From: Marinibacterium sp050389775
GTDB lineage: Bacteria > Pseudomonadota > Alphaproteobacteria > Rhodobacterales > Rhodobacteraceae
Assembly (NCBI RefSeq): GCF_050389775.1
Contig: NZ_CP177144.1
Location: 2,356,001-2,420,000, forward strand
Reading direction: 5' to 3'
Length of the DNA stretch: 64,000 nt
Below are positions 1 to 8,454 of this stretch, piece by piece. The position numbers were made by a program, and so were the translations under genes. The notes under the pieces were generated by a model that was not told where the DNA came from, made no database searches, and saw only the letters and a list, made by a program, of their open reading frames with translations. The stretch's first letter is position 1. Each line of letters opens with the position of its first letter.

Positions 1-2
1 AG

Positions 3-548
3 GACGGCCATGCCCAGCGGTTCCGCATGGACCGGTCCGGCGTCGAGGAGGACGGCCGGACCTTCGTGGCCATCCACAACCCGCCGCTACGGCTGATCAT
101 CGTCGGCGCGGTCCATATCGCCCAGGCGCTGGTGCCGATGGCCCGGATCGCGGGCTATGACCCGGTGATCATCGACCCGCGCGAGGCCTTTGCCTCGGAT
201 GCGCGTTTTCCCGGCGAGCGGATGCTGCACGACTGGCCCGACGAGGCGGTGGCCGCGCTGGGGCTGGATGCGCGCACGGCGCTGGTGCTGCTGACCCATG
301 ACCCCAAGCTCGACGACCCGGCGCTGATGGCCGGGCTGGCGGCCGATTGTTTCTACATCGGAGCGCTGGGATCGACGCGCACCCATGCCCGACGGGTCGA
401 CCGGCTGGTGGCGGCGGGGTTCACCGAGGCGCAGATCGGGCGCATCCACGCGCCGGTTGGGCTGGACATCGGCGCGGCGGGGCCGGCCGAGATCGCCGTG
501 TCGGTGCTCGCCGAGATGACCGCCGTGCTGCGCGGGAAACGGCCGTGA
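3..548 (+). CDS. XdhC/CoxI family molybdenum hydroxylase maturation protein (C-terminal part)
   Basis: The reading frame is already open at the left window edge, so the N-terminal part lies outside; the ATG at 27 is probably internal. The visible part is the Rossmann-type C-terminal domain of XdhC proteins: a nucleotide-binding turn (GAVHIAQALVPMARIAGYD), then VLLTHDPKLDD and YIGALGSTRTHARR, and the family end motif HAPVGLDIGAAGPAEIAVSVLAE. Members of this family are known to bind the molybdenum cofactor and help its sulfuration and insertion into xanthine dehydrogenase or CO dehydrogenase type enzymes. The position just before a three-subunit molybdenum hydroxylase fits. The stop overlaps the next start by GTGA, so the two genes are translationally coupled. 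Confidence 0.9.
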   Translation, partial: DGHAQRFRMDRSGVEEDGRTFVAIHNPPLRLIIVGAVHIAQALVPMARIAGYDPVIIDPREAFASDARFPGERMLHDWPDEAVAALGLDARTALVLLTHDPKLDDPALMAGLAADCFYIGALGSTRTHARRVDRLVAAGFTEAQIGRIHAPVGLDIGAAGPAEIAVSVLAEMTAVLRGKRP

Positions 549-1627
549 TCTTCGGGCCGGTGCCCGTGGCCCGGGCCGAGGGCGCGGTGCTGGCCCATTC
601 GGTCCGGCTGGCCGGCGGGCGGCTGCGCAAGGGCAAGCGGCTGGAGGCGGCGGACGTGGCCGCGCTGGCCGGCGAGGGGCTGTCCGAGGTCATCGTCGCC
701 CGGTTCGAACCCGGTGACGTGGGCGAGGATGACGCCGCGCAGCGGGTGGCCGCGGCGCTGGTGCGCGATCCGGCCGCGGCGGGGCTGCGGGTCAGCGCGC
801 CCTTCACCGGCCGAGTCAACCTGCTGGCCGCCGGGCCGGGCGTGGTCGAGCTGGACGAGGCGGTGATCCAGGCGGTGAACCTGGTCGATCCGATGATCAC
901 CGTCGCCACGGTGCCCCAGCATCAGCAGATGGGCCCGGGCGGCATGGTCGCCACGATCAAGGTGATTTCCTACGGCGTGCCCGGCGATGCGGTGGCCCGG
1001 GCCGAGGCCTGCGCCGGCGGCCGGGCGATGCGGCTGGCCGGGCCGGTGGTCGGCCGCGTCGGGCTGGTGATGACGGTGATCCCGGGCGGGCCGGACAATG
1101 CCAAGGGCCGCGCGGCGGTCGAAGGCCGGGTGCGCGCGCTGGGTCTGGACATGGCCGGCGTGGTCGAGGTGCCCCACGAGGCCGGGGCGCTGGCCGGGGC
1201 GCTCGACGGGCTTGAGGGCGACGTCCTGCTGATCCTGACCGCGTCGGCCACCTCCGACGTGATGGACGTGGCGCCCCGGGCCGTGCGCGCGGCGGGGGGC
1301 ATCGTCGACCGGTTCGGCATGCCCGTCGATCCGGGCAACCTGCTGTTTCTCGGCCGTTTGGGCGACCGGCCGGTCATCGGCCTGCCGGGCTGCGCCCGGT
1401 CGCCGGCCCTGAACGGGGCCGATTGGGTGCTCAGCCGCGTGGCCTGCGGGCTGACGCCCTCGGCGGCCGACATTGCGGCCATGGGCGTGGGCGGGCTGCT
1501 CAAGGAGATCCCGACGCGGCCGCAGCCCCGGGCCGGGCGGCCGGCGGGTGCTGGCGGGGCGGGCGACGGGGATCGCGGGGCCGGCGCACGAGAACCTGAG
1601 TCTTTCCCTAAGGTAACTACGACCTAA
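545..1627 (+). CDS. Molybdopterin-binding (MoCF/MoaB-like) domain protein
   Basis: The GTG at 545 shares bases with the stop of the XdhC gene (GTGA), which I take as the start; it gives 360 residues. The protein resembles the stand-alone molybdopterin-binding proteins of Rhodobacterales: an N-terminal region (FGPVPVARAEGAVLAHSVRL), then the MoCF-type fold with LVMTVIPGG, DVLLILTASATSDVMDV and PVIGLPGCARSPALNGADW. The likely role is handling or inserting the molybdenum cofactor for the downstream hydroxylase. The conserved part ends near GVGGLLKEIPTRPQPR. The last 30 or so residues are Gly/Ala/Arg-rich and look unconserved, and another frame is open over the same bases to a nearby TAA, so a 3' frameshift is possible. 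Function is inferred from family and context. Confidence 0.8.
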   Translation: MIFGPVPVARAEGAVLAHSVRLAGGRLRKGKRLEAADVAALAGEGLSEVIVARFEPGDVGEDDAAQRVAAALVRDPAAAGLRVSAPFTGRVNLLAAGPGVVELDEAVIQAVNLVDPMITVATVPQHQQMGPGGMVATIKVISYGVPGDAVARAEACAGGRAMRLAGPVVGRVGLVMTVIPGGPDNAKGRAAVEGRVRALGLDMAGVVEVPHEAGALAGALDGLEGDVLLILTASATSDVMDVAPRAVRAAGGIVDRFGMPVDPGNLLFLGRLGDRPVIGLPGCARSPALNGADWVLSRVACGLTPSAADIAAMGVGGLLKEIPTRPQPRAGRPAGAGGAGDGDRGAGAREPESFPKVTTT

Positions 1628-1708
1628 GGCGCTGATAACCGGCGCTTTTCAAAGCCCTTTTGCCGTGCTTTAGTCAGGAGGAAGCGGATCAAGATAGGGG
1701 AGGATCCC

Positions 1709-2194
1709 ATGACGAAGGTCTCGATGACCGTCAACGGCAAGCCCGCATCCAGAGACGTCGAAGGCCGGACGCTGCTGGTTCAGTTCCTGCGGGACGAGCT
1801 GGGTCTGACCGGCACGCATGTGGGCTGCGACACCAGCCAATGCGGCGCCTGCGTCGTGCACGTGGACGGCAAGGCGGTGAAATCCTGCACCATGCTCGCG
1901 CTCGAAGCCGAGGGCGCCGAGGTGGCCACGATCGAGGGCCAGGCCAATGCCGACGGCTCGCTCAACGTGATCCAGCAGGCGTTCCAGGACCACCACGGCC
2001 TGCAATGCGGCTTTTGCACCCCCGGCATGGTCATGTCGGCGGCGGCGCTGCTCAAGGACAACCCGACGCCCAGCGAAGCCGAGATCCGGGATTACCTGGA
2101 AGGCAACATCTGCCGCTGCACGGGGTACCACAACATCGTCAAGGCGATCCTCGCGGCCAGCGGCCAGGACGTGACCGCCATCGCCGCCGAGTAG
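1709..2194 (+). CDS. Molybdenum hydroxylase (2Fe-2S) small subunit, CoxS type
   Basis: A 161-residue iron-sulfur subunit that carries electrons between the molybdenum site and FAD in CO dehydrogenase/xanthine dehydrogenase type enzymes. All eight cluster ligands are visible: a plant-ferredoxin cluster from C40, C45, C48 and C60 (GCDTSQCGAC) and the second cluster from C100, C103, C135 and C137 (CGFC and CRC). The length is normal for the family. A good ribosome site (GGGGAGG) precedes the ATG. It heads the structural genes in the order small, large, medium subunit, and the two accessory genes upstream belong to the same maturation pathway. The physiological substrate cannot be read from this subunit. 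Confidence 0.95.
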   Translation: MTKVSMTVNGKPASRDVEGRTLLVQFLRDELGLTGTHVGCDTSQCGACVVHVDGKAVKSCTMLALEAEGAEVATIEGQANADGSLNVIQQAFQDHHGLQCGFCTPGMVMSAAALLKDNPTPSEAEIRDYLEGNICRCTGYHNIVKAILAASGQDVTAIAAE

Positions 2195-2293
2195 GGCCGC
2201 GCAACCGGGCCACCCCGCCGGGACCGTGGAGGAGCGGGCCCCGGGGTGGGCGTAGGATGGGTGCGGGCACCCATCGTTTCAGGGAGGATTACC

Positions 2294-4657
2294 ATGCCGA
2301 AGGATCATGGCATCGGCGCCAGCAACAAGCGGCGCGAGGACGTGCGGTTCCTGACCGGAACCGGCAATTACACCGACGACATCAACCTGCGCGGACAGGC
2401 CCATGTCTATTTCCTGCGCTCCGACATGGCCCATGGCCGGATCACCGCCCTGGACACCAGCGCGGCCGAGGCCATGCCCGGCGTGCTCAGGGTGTTCACC
2501 GGGGCCGATTTCGAAGGCATCGGCGGGCTGCCCTGCGGCTGGCAGGTCACCGACCGCCACGGCGAGGTCATGCAAGAGCCGGGTCACCCGGTGCTGGCCC
2601 AGGGCAAGGTCCGCCACGTCGGCGACCCGATTGCGGCCGTTGTGGCCGAAAGCCTGGCCCAGGCCCGCGACGCCGCCGAGGCCATCGAGGCCGATATCGA
2701 AGAGCTGCCGGCCGTCATCGACATGAAGGCCGCCGTCCAGCCCGACGCGCCCAAGGTGCATGACGACCTGACGTCGAACCTCTGCTACGACTGGGGCTTC
2801 GTCGAGGACAACCGCGAGGCGGTGGATGCCGCGATCAAGTCGGCCGCCCATGTCACCACGCTGGAACTGGTCAACAACCGGCTGGTGGCCAACCCGATGG
2901 AACCCCGCGTGGCCGTCGGTGATTTCAACCGGGCCAGCGGCGAGTCGACGCTCTACACCACCTCGCAGAACCCCCATGTCATCCGTCTGCTGATGGGCGC
3001 CTTCGTGCTCGGCATCCCCGAGCACAAGCTGCGCGTCATCGCGCCCGACGTGGGCGGGGGCTTTGGCACCAAGATCTTCCATTATGCCGAAGAGGCGTTT
3101 TGCACCTTTGCGGCCAAGGCCCTGAACCGGCCGGTCAAATGGACGGCCTCGCGGTCCGAGGCCTTCATCTCGGATGCCCATGGCCGCGACCACGTGACCA
3201 AGATCGAACTGGCGCTGGATGCCGACAACAACTTCACCGCGCTCCGGACCGAAACCTATGCCAACATGGGCGCCTACCTGTCGACCTTTGCGCCGTCGGT
3301 GCCGACCTGGCTGCATGGCACGCTGATGGCGGGCAATTACAAGACCCCGCTGATCTACGTGAACGTCAAGGCCGTGTTCACCAACACCGTGCCGGTTGAT
3401 GCCTATCGCGGGGCCGGCCGGCCCGAGGCGACCTACCAGCTGGAGCGTGTCATCGACAAGGCCGCGCGCGAGCTGGATGTCGATCCGATCGCCCTGCGCC
3501 GGCAGAACTTCATCACCGAATTCCCCTATGCCACGCCGGTGGCCGTCGAATATGACACCGGCGATTACGGCGCGACGATGGACAAGCTGGAAGAGATCGC
3601 CGACCTGGCGGGCTTTCCCGCGCGCCGGGCCGAAAGCGAGGCCCGGGGCAAGCTGCGCGGGCTGGGCGTGAATTGCTACATCGAGGCCTGCGGCATCGCG
3701 CCCTCGCAGCTGGTGGGCCAGCTGGGCGCCCGAGCGGGCCTGTACGAAAGCGCAACCGTGCGGGTGAATGCGACCGGCGGCCTGGTGGTCATGACCGGCT
3801 CGCATTCCCACGGCCAAGGCCACGAAACCTCGTTCCCGCAGGTCATCGCCGAGATGATCGGCATCGACGAAAACATGGTCGAGATCGTCCATGGCGACAC
3901 GGCCAACACGCCGATGGGCATGGGCACCTACGGGTCGCGCTCGCTGGCGGTGGGCGGCTCGGCCATGGTGCGGGCGACCGAGAAGATCATCAACAAGACC
4001 AAGAAGATCGCGGCCCACCTGATGGAGGCCTCGGAAGCCGATATCGAGCTGAAGGACGGGGCCTTTTCGGTCGCGGGCACCGACAAGTCGGTGGCCTGGG
4101 GCGATGTCTGCCTGGCGGCCTATGTGCCGCACAACTACCCGCTGGAAGACATCGAGCCGGGGCTGGAAGAGACGGCGTTCTACGATCCGTCGAACTTTAC
4201 CTATCCCTCGGGGGCCTATTGCTGCGAGGTCGAGGTCGACCCCGAAACCGGCCATGTGACCATCGAAAGCTTTGCGGCGGCCGATGATTTCGGCAATATC
4301 GTCAACCCGATGATCGTGTCGGGCCAGGTGCACGGGGGCATTGCCCAGGGCATCGGCCAGGCACTTCTGGAAGGGGCGGTCTATGACGAGAACGGCCAGC
4401 TGCTGAGCGCGTCCTACATGGATTACGCCATGCCCCGGGCGGCCGATGTGCCGTTCTACGAGGTGGATCATTCCTGCCAGACGCCCTGCACGCACAACCC
4501 GCTTGGCGTGAAAGGATGCGGCGAGGCCGGGGCGATCGGGTCGCCGCCGGCGGTGGTCAACGCGGTGGTTGACGCCCTGCGCTCGGGCGGCAAGGCTGTG
4601 ACCCATATCGACATGCCGCTGTCGCCCGCGCGGGTCTGGGCGGCGATGAACGGCTAG
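2294..4657 (+). CDS. Molybdenum hydroxylase large subunit, form II CoxL/xanthine dehydrogenase family
   Basis: A 787-residue molybdopterin-binding catalytic subunit. I chose the ATG at 2294 because AGGGAGG lies seven bases upstream; an in-frame ATG at 2246 has no such site. The active-site loop reads AYRGAGR at residues 370-376. Established knowledge is that genuine form I CO dehydrogenases have AYRCSFR there, with the Cu-binding Cys, so this is a form II enzyme and the substrate may not be CO. Other family signatures are GGGFGTK near residue 258 and GCGEAGAIG with the presumed catalytic Glu at residue 744. A dispersed purine-rich repeat sits 18 bp after the stop. Confidence 0.93.
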   Translation: MPKDHGIGASNKRREDVRFLTGTGNYTDDINLRGQAHVYFLRSDMAHGRITALDTSAAEAMPGVLRVFTGADFEGIGGLPCGWQVTDRHGEVMQEPGHPVLAQGKVRHVGDPIAAVVAESLAQARDAAEAIEADIEELPAVIDMKAAVQPDAPKVHDDLTSNLCYDWGFVEDNREAVDAAIKSAAHVTTLELVNNRLVANPMEPRVAVGDFNRASGESTLYTTSQNPHVIRLLMGAFVLGIPEHKLRVIAPDVGGGFGTKIFHYAEEAFCTFAAKALNRPVKWTASRSEAFISDAHGRDHVTKIELALDADNNFTALRTETYANMGAYLSTFAPSVPTWLHGTLMAGNYKTPLIYVNVKAVFTNTVPVDAYRGAGRPEATYQLERVIDKAARELDVDPIALRRQNFITEFPYATPVAVEYDTGDYGATMDKLEEIADLAGFPARRAESEARGKLRGLGVNCYIEACGIAPSQLVGQLGARAGLYESATVRVNATGGLVVMTGSHSHGQGHETSFPQVIAEMIGIDENMVEIVHGDTANTPMGMGTYGSRSLAVGGSAMVRATEKIINKTKKIAAHLMEASEADIELKDGAFSVAGTDKSVAWGDVCLAAYVPHNYPLEDIEPGLEETAFYDPSNFTYPSGAYCCEVEVDPETGHVTIESFAAADDFGNIVNPMIVSGQVHGGIAQGIGQALLEGAVYDENGQLLSASYMDYAMPRAADVPFYEVDHSCQTPCTHNPLGVKGCGEAGAIGSPPAVVNAVVDALRSGGKAVTHIDMPLSPARVWAAMNG

Positions 4658-4674
4658 GTGGAACCGGGTGCGAC

Positions 4675-4727
4675 GGGGGGGCGCTGCCCCCCGGACCCCC
4701 CGAGGGTATTTGGAACCAAGAAGAAGA
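4675..4727 (+). repeat. Dispersed 3'-end element, copy A1 (hairpin plus purine tail)
   Basis: It begins 18 bp after the large-subunit stop, on the same strand. A hairpin GGGGGGC-GCT-GCCCCCC is followed by CCGGACCCCCCGAG and the core TATTTGGAACCAAGAAGAAG. The same core recurs at 10431, 33361 and 56874, and a related core at eight other places. It separates the large and medium subunit genes of one operon, so it is not a complete block to transcription here. Confidence 0.75.
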
Positions 4728-4767
4728 GGAGGGGCGTGGCGCCCCGGCTCTTCGGGGAGAGCGAGAG

Positions 4768-5553
4768 ATGTATGAATTCGAGTTCGTGAAACCGTCGAGC
4801 CTGGCCGATGCGGTGACGGCGCTCGGCGGGGACGAGGCGCAGGCGCTGGGGGGCGGTCAGACGCTGATCCCGACGCTGAAGCAGCGGCTGGCCATGCCGG
4901 CGACGCTGGTGTCGCTGGCGGGGATCGCCGAGATCAAGGGCGTGTCGGCCGAAGGTGATACGCTGCGCATCGGCGGTGGCACGACCCATGCGACGGTGGC
5001 CGCCGAGGCCGGGGCCTATCCGGCGCTGGCCGAACTGGCGAGCCACATCGGTGACCCGGCGGTGCGCAACCGCGGCACGATCGGCGGGTCGCTGGCCAAC
5101 AACGACCCGGCGGCCTGTTACCCGGCGGCGGCGCTGGCATCGGGGGCGACCATCGTGACCAACACGCGCGAGATTGCCGCCGACGATTACTTCCAGGGCC
5201 TGTTCACCACGGCGCTGGAAGAAGGCGAGATCATCACGGCGGTGACCTTCCCGATCCCGCAGGCGGCGAATTACCAGAAATTCGTGCAGCCGGCCTCGCG
5301 CTTTGCCATGGTCGGGGTCTTCGTGGCCCGGTTTGCCGACGGAGTGCGCGTGGCCGTGACCGGGGCGTCCGAAGACGGGGTCTTCCGCTGGAGCGAGGCC
5401 GAAGCCGCGCTGTCGGCCGATTTCTCCGCCGGGGCCGTCGAAGGGCTGACCGTGGCGGCTGACGGTATGATCGGCGACATCCACGGGTCCAAGGAGTACC
5501 GCGCGCACCTGGTCGGCGTGATGACCCGGCGGGCGGTGACCGCCGCCGCCTGA
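4768..5553 (+). CDS. Molybdenum hydroxylase FAD-binding medium subunit, CoxM type
   Basis: A 261-residue flavoprotein subunit that passes electrons from the Fe-S clusters to the acceptor. FAD-binding signatures of the CO dehydrogenase medium subunit are present: LGGGQTLIPTL at residues 27-37 and TIGGSLANNDPAA at 104-116, where the second Asn-Asp pair contacts the flavin. The C-terminal CO_deh_flav_C-like domain is short, making the protein slightly smaller than the usual 280-290 residues. GGGGAGAG precedes the ATG. It closes the operon: a strong terminator follows 25 bp after the stop. Confidence 0.93.
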   Translation: MYEFEFVKPSSLADAVTALGGDEAQALGGGQTLIPTLKQRLAMPATLVSLAGIAEIKGVSAEGDTLRIGGGTTHATVAAEAGAYPALAELASHIGDPAVRNRGTIGGSLANNDPAACYPAAALASGATIVTNTREIAADDYFQGLFTTALEEGEIITAVTFPIPQAANYQKFVQPASRFAMVGVFVARFADGVRVAVTGASEDGVFRWSEAEAALSADFSAGAVEGLTVAADGMIGDIHGSKEYRAHLVGVMTRRAVTAAA

Positions 5554-5578
5554 GGCCGCCTGTACAAGGATTGCTACC

Positions 5579-5608
5579 CGCCCCGGCTTCGGTCGGGGCG
5601 TTTGCATT
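5579..5608 (+). terminator. Rho-independent terminator of the molybdenum hydroxylase operon
   Basis: A CGCCCC/GGGGCG stem extended by three more pairs encloses a C(UUCG)G tetraloop and is followed by TTTGCATTT. It lies 25 bp after the medium-subunit stop. Stem, stable loop and T-rich tail are all present. Confidence 0.85.
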
Positions 5609-5660
5609 TGGGATGGATTCATGGCTCTGCGGGTTCGGGAAGGCCGTTTTCGGGCCCCGA

Positions 5661-5694
5661 AAGCGAAACGCCCCGCCGGTGAGGGCAGGGCGTT
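5661..5694 (-). terminator. Rho-independent terminator of infC
   Basis: On the minus strand, AACGCCC and GGGCGTT form a stem around a GC-rich loop, followed by TTCGCTTTC, 33 bp after the infC stop. It faces the plus-strand terminator at 5579, closing this convergent pair of transcripts. Confidence 0.75.
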
Positions 5695-5727
5695 GGTATC
5701 TCGGGATCTGCGCCGGGGCGCGATCGG

Positions 5728-6276
5728 TCAGCGCGTGGGCAGCGGGCCGATCATCATGACCATCTGGCGGCCTTCCATCTTCGGCATGTTCTCGATCTTG
5801 CCGATTTCCTTGACGTCGTCGGCCACCCGTTCAAGCAGCTCGCGCCCAAGGTTCTGGTGCGCCATTTCCCGGCCGCGGAAGCGCAGGGTGACCTTCACCT
5901 TGTCGCCGTTCTCGAGGAACTTGAACACGTTGCGCATCTTGACGTCATAGTCATGCGTATCCGTGTTGGGCCGGAACTTGACCTCCTTGACCTCGATGAT
6001 CTTCTGCTTCTTGCGGGCCTCGGCCTCGCGCTTCTGGGTCTCGTACTTGAACTTGCCGAAATCCATGATCTTGCACACGGGCGGCGTTGCGTTCGGAGAG
6101 ATTTCGACCAGGTCGAGACCGACCTGTTCAGCAAGCTGAAGCGCTTTTGCAGGGGCCACCACGCCGACGTTCTGGCCTTCGGGGCCGATCAGGCGGATTT
6201 CGGGGGCACGGATCTTGTCGTTCACGCGGGGGCCGGTATCACGGGTCGGCGGCGCGTTGTGAGGTCTGCGGGCTAT
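5728..6276 (-). CDS. infC: Translation initiation factor IF-3 (apparent AUA start)
   Basis: IF-3 binds the 30S subunit and checks start-codon and initiator-tRNA pairing. The two-domain protein is complete: NDKIRAPEIRLIGPEG opens the N-domain, a basic linker follows (KYETQKREAEARKKQKIIEV), then the C-domain with KFRPNTDTHDYDVK. The frame continues upstream of the first GTG into IARRPHNAPPTRDTGPRV, the usual alphaproteobacterial IF-3 start, which begins at an ATA codon (6276). GAAGGA lies about eight bases upstream, a normal spacing. An in-frame ATT sits at 6285 but directly abuts that site. Rare start codons on infC are a known autoregulatory device. This start gives 182 residues. Confidence 0.92.
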   Translation of the reverse strand: MARRPHNAPPTRDTGPRVNDKIRAPEIRLIGPEGQNVGVVAPAKALQLAEQVGLDLVEISPNATPPVCKIMDFGKFKYETQKREAEARKKQKIIEVKEVKFRPNTDTHDYDVKMRNVFKFLENGDKVKVTLRFRGREMAHQNLGRELLERVADDVKEIGKIENMPKMEGRQMVMMIGPLPTR

Positions 6277-6438
6277 TGTGACAATCCTTCGTCAGTTACC
6301 GGAAATTGCTGGATGCGCAAGGTAATCGCGGTCCTGTCTCAATTCAAGCGGGAACCATGGGGGCAATCGAAAAATCACCCCGCCTGCGAGGACAGGGCGG
6401 GGTGATCCGTGGCCGGTGGGCCGGCGTGATGCCGAGGA

Positions 6439-7329
6439 TCAGGCGTAGATCAGGTCATCCAGCGCGAAATGGGTGCCGGCGCCGGAATCGGTGGTCACGT
6501 CGGTGCCGCCGGACGCGGTAAAGACCACCTCGTCGACATTGTCGAAGATCGCATCGTTCAGCTCAAAGACCTGCGACACGCCATAGGCGAGGGTGAAGGT
6601 CTCGGTGCCGGTGAGCGCGCCGTTGTTGTAGCCCGACAGGGTGACCTGCAGGCCTTCGTTCCAGGCCGCCGACATGGCCACGGATTCGAGGTCGAAATCG
6701 CTGCCGCGCGCGATCGAGGCCGCATCGCCATACTGGTTATAGGCCAGGTTGTCGCCCGATGCGGGGCGATAGCCGCTGTCGGATTCCAGTTGAAATTCAT
6801 CGTATTCCATCAGGCCGAAATTGGTCCAGGTAAAGCCGGCATAGCTGGACGGCAGGGGCTCGAGCGAGCCGTTCGGCGCCGAGAGGTCTTCGAAATCCAC
6901 GGTCTGGGTGGGCACCACGTCAAAGACGAAATCCGTGGCGTCGAGCGTGCCGGGGGCCACGTTGACAAAGATCGACAGGCCGTTGATCGAGATCAGGCTG
7001 CCGTTGCCCGACGCGGTGATGTTGAGCTGGCTGATGTCCTGGATGCCCAGGGCCGAGACGTCGATGACGTCGGTGCCGTTCTGGAAATCGCGGATAAAGG
7101 TCGTGCCCGAGGCATTGCCCTTGAACTGGAACGTGTCCGCCCCGCCACCGCCAAAGACGATGTTGGTGCCACCGCCCATGATGATCGTGTCGGCGCCGTT
7201 GCCGGCAAAGACGCGGTCATTGCCGCCGCCGGTTTCGATGACGTCCGCGCCGCCGAGGGTGATGAAAATGTCGCTGGAATTCGAAGGGCCAAAGGTGTCG
7301 TTGGAATTCGTACCGAAAACGAAAGGCAT
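6439..7329 (-). CDS. RTX calcium-binding repeat protein with C-terminal FTWTNFG-type domain (paralogue 1)
   Basis: A 296-residue acidic protein without a cleavable signal peptide, as usual for type I secretion substrates. Residues 20-75 hold glycine-rich nonapeptide repeats (GGADVIETGGGNDRVFAGNG). A segment ending in LGIQDISQL follows, then a C-terminal domain of about 145 residues with YAGFTWTNFG, SGYRPASGDNLAYN and HFALDDL. The start is the ATG at 7329 with GGAGATTG upstream. The next gene upstream (7473-8372) has the same layout. No secretion ABC/HlyD genes lie in this window. Export through a type I system is inference from the family; the role is unknown. Confidence 0.8.
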   Translation of the reverse strand: MPFVFGTNSNDTFGPSNSSDIFITLGGADVIETGGGNDRVFAGNGADTIIMGGGTNIVFGGGGADTFQFKGNASGTTFIRDFQNGTDVIDVSALGIQDISQLNITASGNGSLISINGLSIFVNVAPGTLDATDFVFDVVPTQTVDFEDLSAPNGSLEPLPSSYAGFTWTNFGLMEYDEFQLESDSGYRPASGDNLAYNQYGDAASIARGSDFDLESVAMSAAWNEGLQVTLSGYNNGALTGTETFTLAYGVSQVFELNDAIFDNVDEVVFTASGGTDVTTDSGAGTHFALDDLIYA

Positions 7330-7472
7330 TGTGCAATCTCCAATGTCTAATACGTGCCAATGGAGAGTTCGTAACATGTGTCACAATTGATTGTCTGTAA
7401 TTTATTTCACAATCATCGGAACTTTTTATTCCATTGATCGCAATACCTTGGCGCGATGTGCCCGTGCCCGGT
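7330..7472 (-). promoter_or_regulatory. AT-rich upstream region of RTX paralogue 1
   Basis: This 143-bp gap is clearly richer in A+T than its surroundings and probably carries a promoter for paralogue 1. On the minus strand ATTGTGA occurs twice (plus-strand positions 7381-7387 and 7408-7414, 27 bp apart), which could be a direct-repeat binding site. No convincing -35/-10 pair stands out. Confidence 0.35.
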
Positions 7473-8372
7473 TCAGCCGATGAGGGTCATCTGGTCGAGG
7501 CCGAAATGGCTGCCCGTGCCCTCGTCGGTTGTGACATCCTGACCGCCGGAGGCAACAAACCGGACCTCGTCCACGGAATCGAAAAGCGCGTCATCCAGTT
7601 CGAACAGGGCGCTGACACCATAGGTCAGGGTCACAACCTGCCGGCCGAGGAGGGCGCCGTCATCCCAGGCTTCGATCGTGACGTTCAGCCCGTCGGACCA
7701 GGCGGCCGACAGCCACAGCGATTCGAGATCGAAATTCTCGGCCCGGGCAAAGGCCGCCGGATCACCGAAGCCGTTGTAGAGCAGGTTGTCACCGTCCCGG
7801 GCACGATAGCCGCTGACCTTCTCGGCACTGTATTCATCGGTTTCCAGGACCCCGAAATTGGTCCAGGTAAACCCGGCATAGGCATCGGTGATCAGGGCGG
7901 CATAGCCATCGTCATGGGCGACATCCTCGAAATCGAGGATGCGCGCGCCGGGCGGCTGGGCAAAGATGAAATCTTCGGCCCCGAAGCCAGCAACATCATC
8001 GGTGCGCAGGTTGATGACAAGCCCGCCGATGACAATGATCGCGCCCCTGCTGTTCATCTCGATATCCAGCTGGGAATAGCCGGTGATACCCAGTTGCGAC
8101 AGGTCGATCCGGTCGAGCCCGTCCTCGAAATCGCCGATCAACGTCATGCCCGCGCTGTCGGGCGTAAAGACAAAGACATCCCGGTCGGCCCCGCCAAAGA
8201 CCATGTTGAACCCGGTTCCCGCGATGATCGTGTCATCGCCGATGCCGCCAAAGACAAGGTCGTCACCCGCCCCGGTCTCGATCCGGTCGTTGCCGGAAAA
8301 CCCGGCCAGCACGTCATCCGTGTCGGCCGCATCGATCATGTCGTCAAATGACGTTCCCAGGCGTACTGCCAT
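7473..8372 (-). CDS. RTX calcium-binding repeat protein with C-terminal FTWTNFG-type domain (paralogue 2)
   Basis: A 299-residue paralogue of the neighbouring RTX protein, with the same order of parts: a start of the MAVRLGTSFDDMIDAADTDD type, nonapeptides (FSGNDRIETGAGDDLVFGG), a middle segment with DRIDLSQLGITGYSQLD, and a C-terminal domain with LDFEDV, YAGFTWTNFGVLETDEY, SGYRARDGDNLLYN and HFGLDQMTL. The two proteins align along their whole length, so a local duplication is likely. No signal peptide is visible. Type I secretion is inferred; the C-terminal domain has a lectin- or adhesin-like look, but I cannot name a function. Confidence 0.8.
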   Translation of the reverse strand: MAVRLGTSFDDMIDAADTDDVLAGFSGNDRIETGAGDDLVFGGIGDDTIIAGTGFNMVFGGADRDVFVFTPDSAGMTLIGDFEDGLDRIDLSQLGITGYSQLDIEMNSRGAIIVIGGLVINLRTDDVAGFGAEDFIFAQPPGARILDFEDVAHDDGYAALITDAYAGFTWTNFGVLETDEYSAEKVSGYRARDGDNLLYNGFGDPAAFARAENFDLESLWLSAAWSDGLNVTIEAWDDGALLGRQVVTLTYGVSALFELDDALFDSVDEVRFVASGGQDVTTDEGTGSHFGLDQMTLIG

Positions 8373-8454
8373 GGCCTTCTCCGTCCTGTGTGGCGACAGA
8401 TGTGACGCAAAAGGCTTAAGAAAGGCTCAAGCACACCGAAAAATCCGGGGCCGG

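Noticed and set aside
700..720. tRNA T-arm-like GGTTCGAA
   Set aside because: It lies inside a coding frame and no acceptor stem, D-arm or anticodon arm can be folded around it.
2279..4606. Long open frame of 775 codons on the minus strand opposite the molybdenum hydroxylase large subunit
   Set aside because: High G+C removes stops from antisense frames. The product is His/Arg/Gly/Asp-rich without motifs, while the plus strand has a clear family match.
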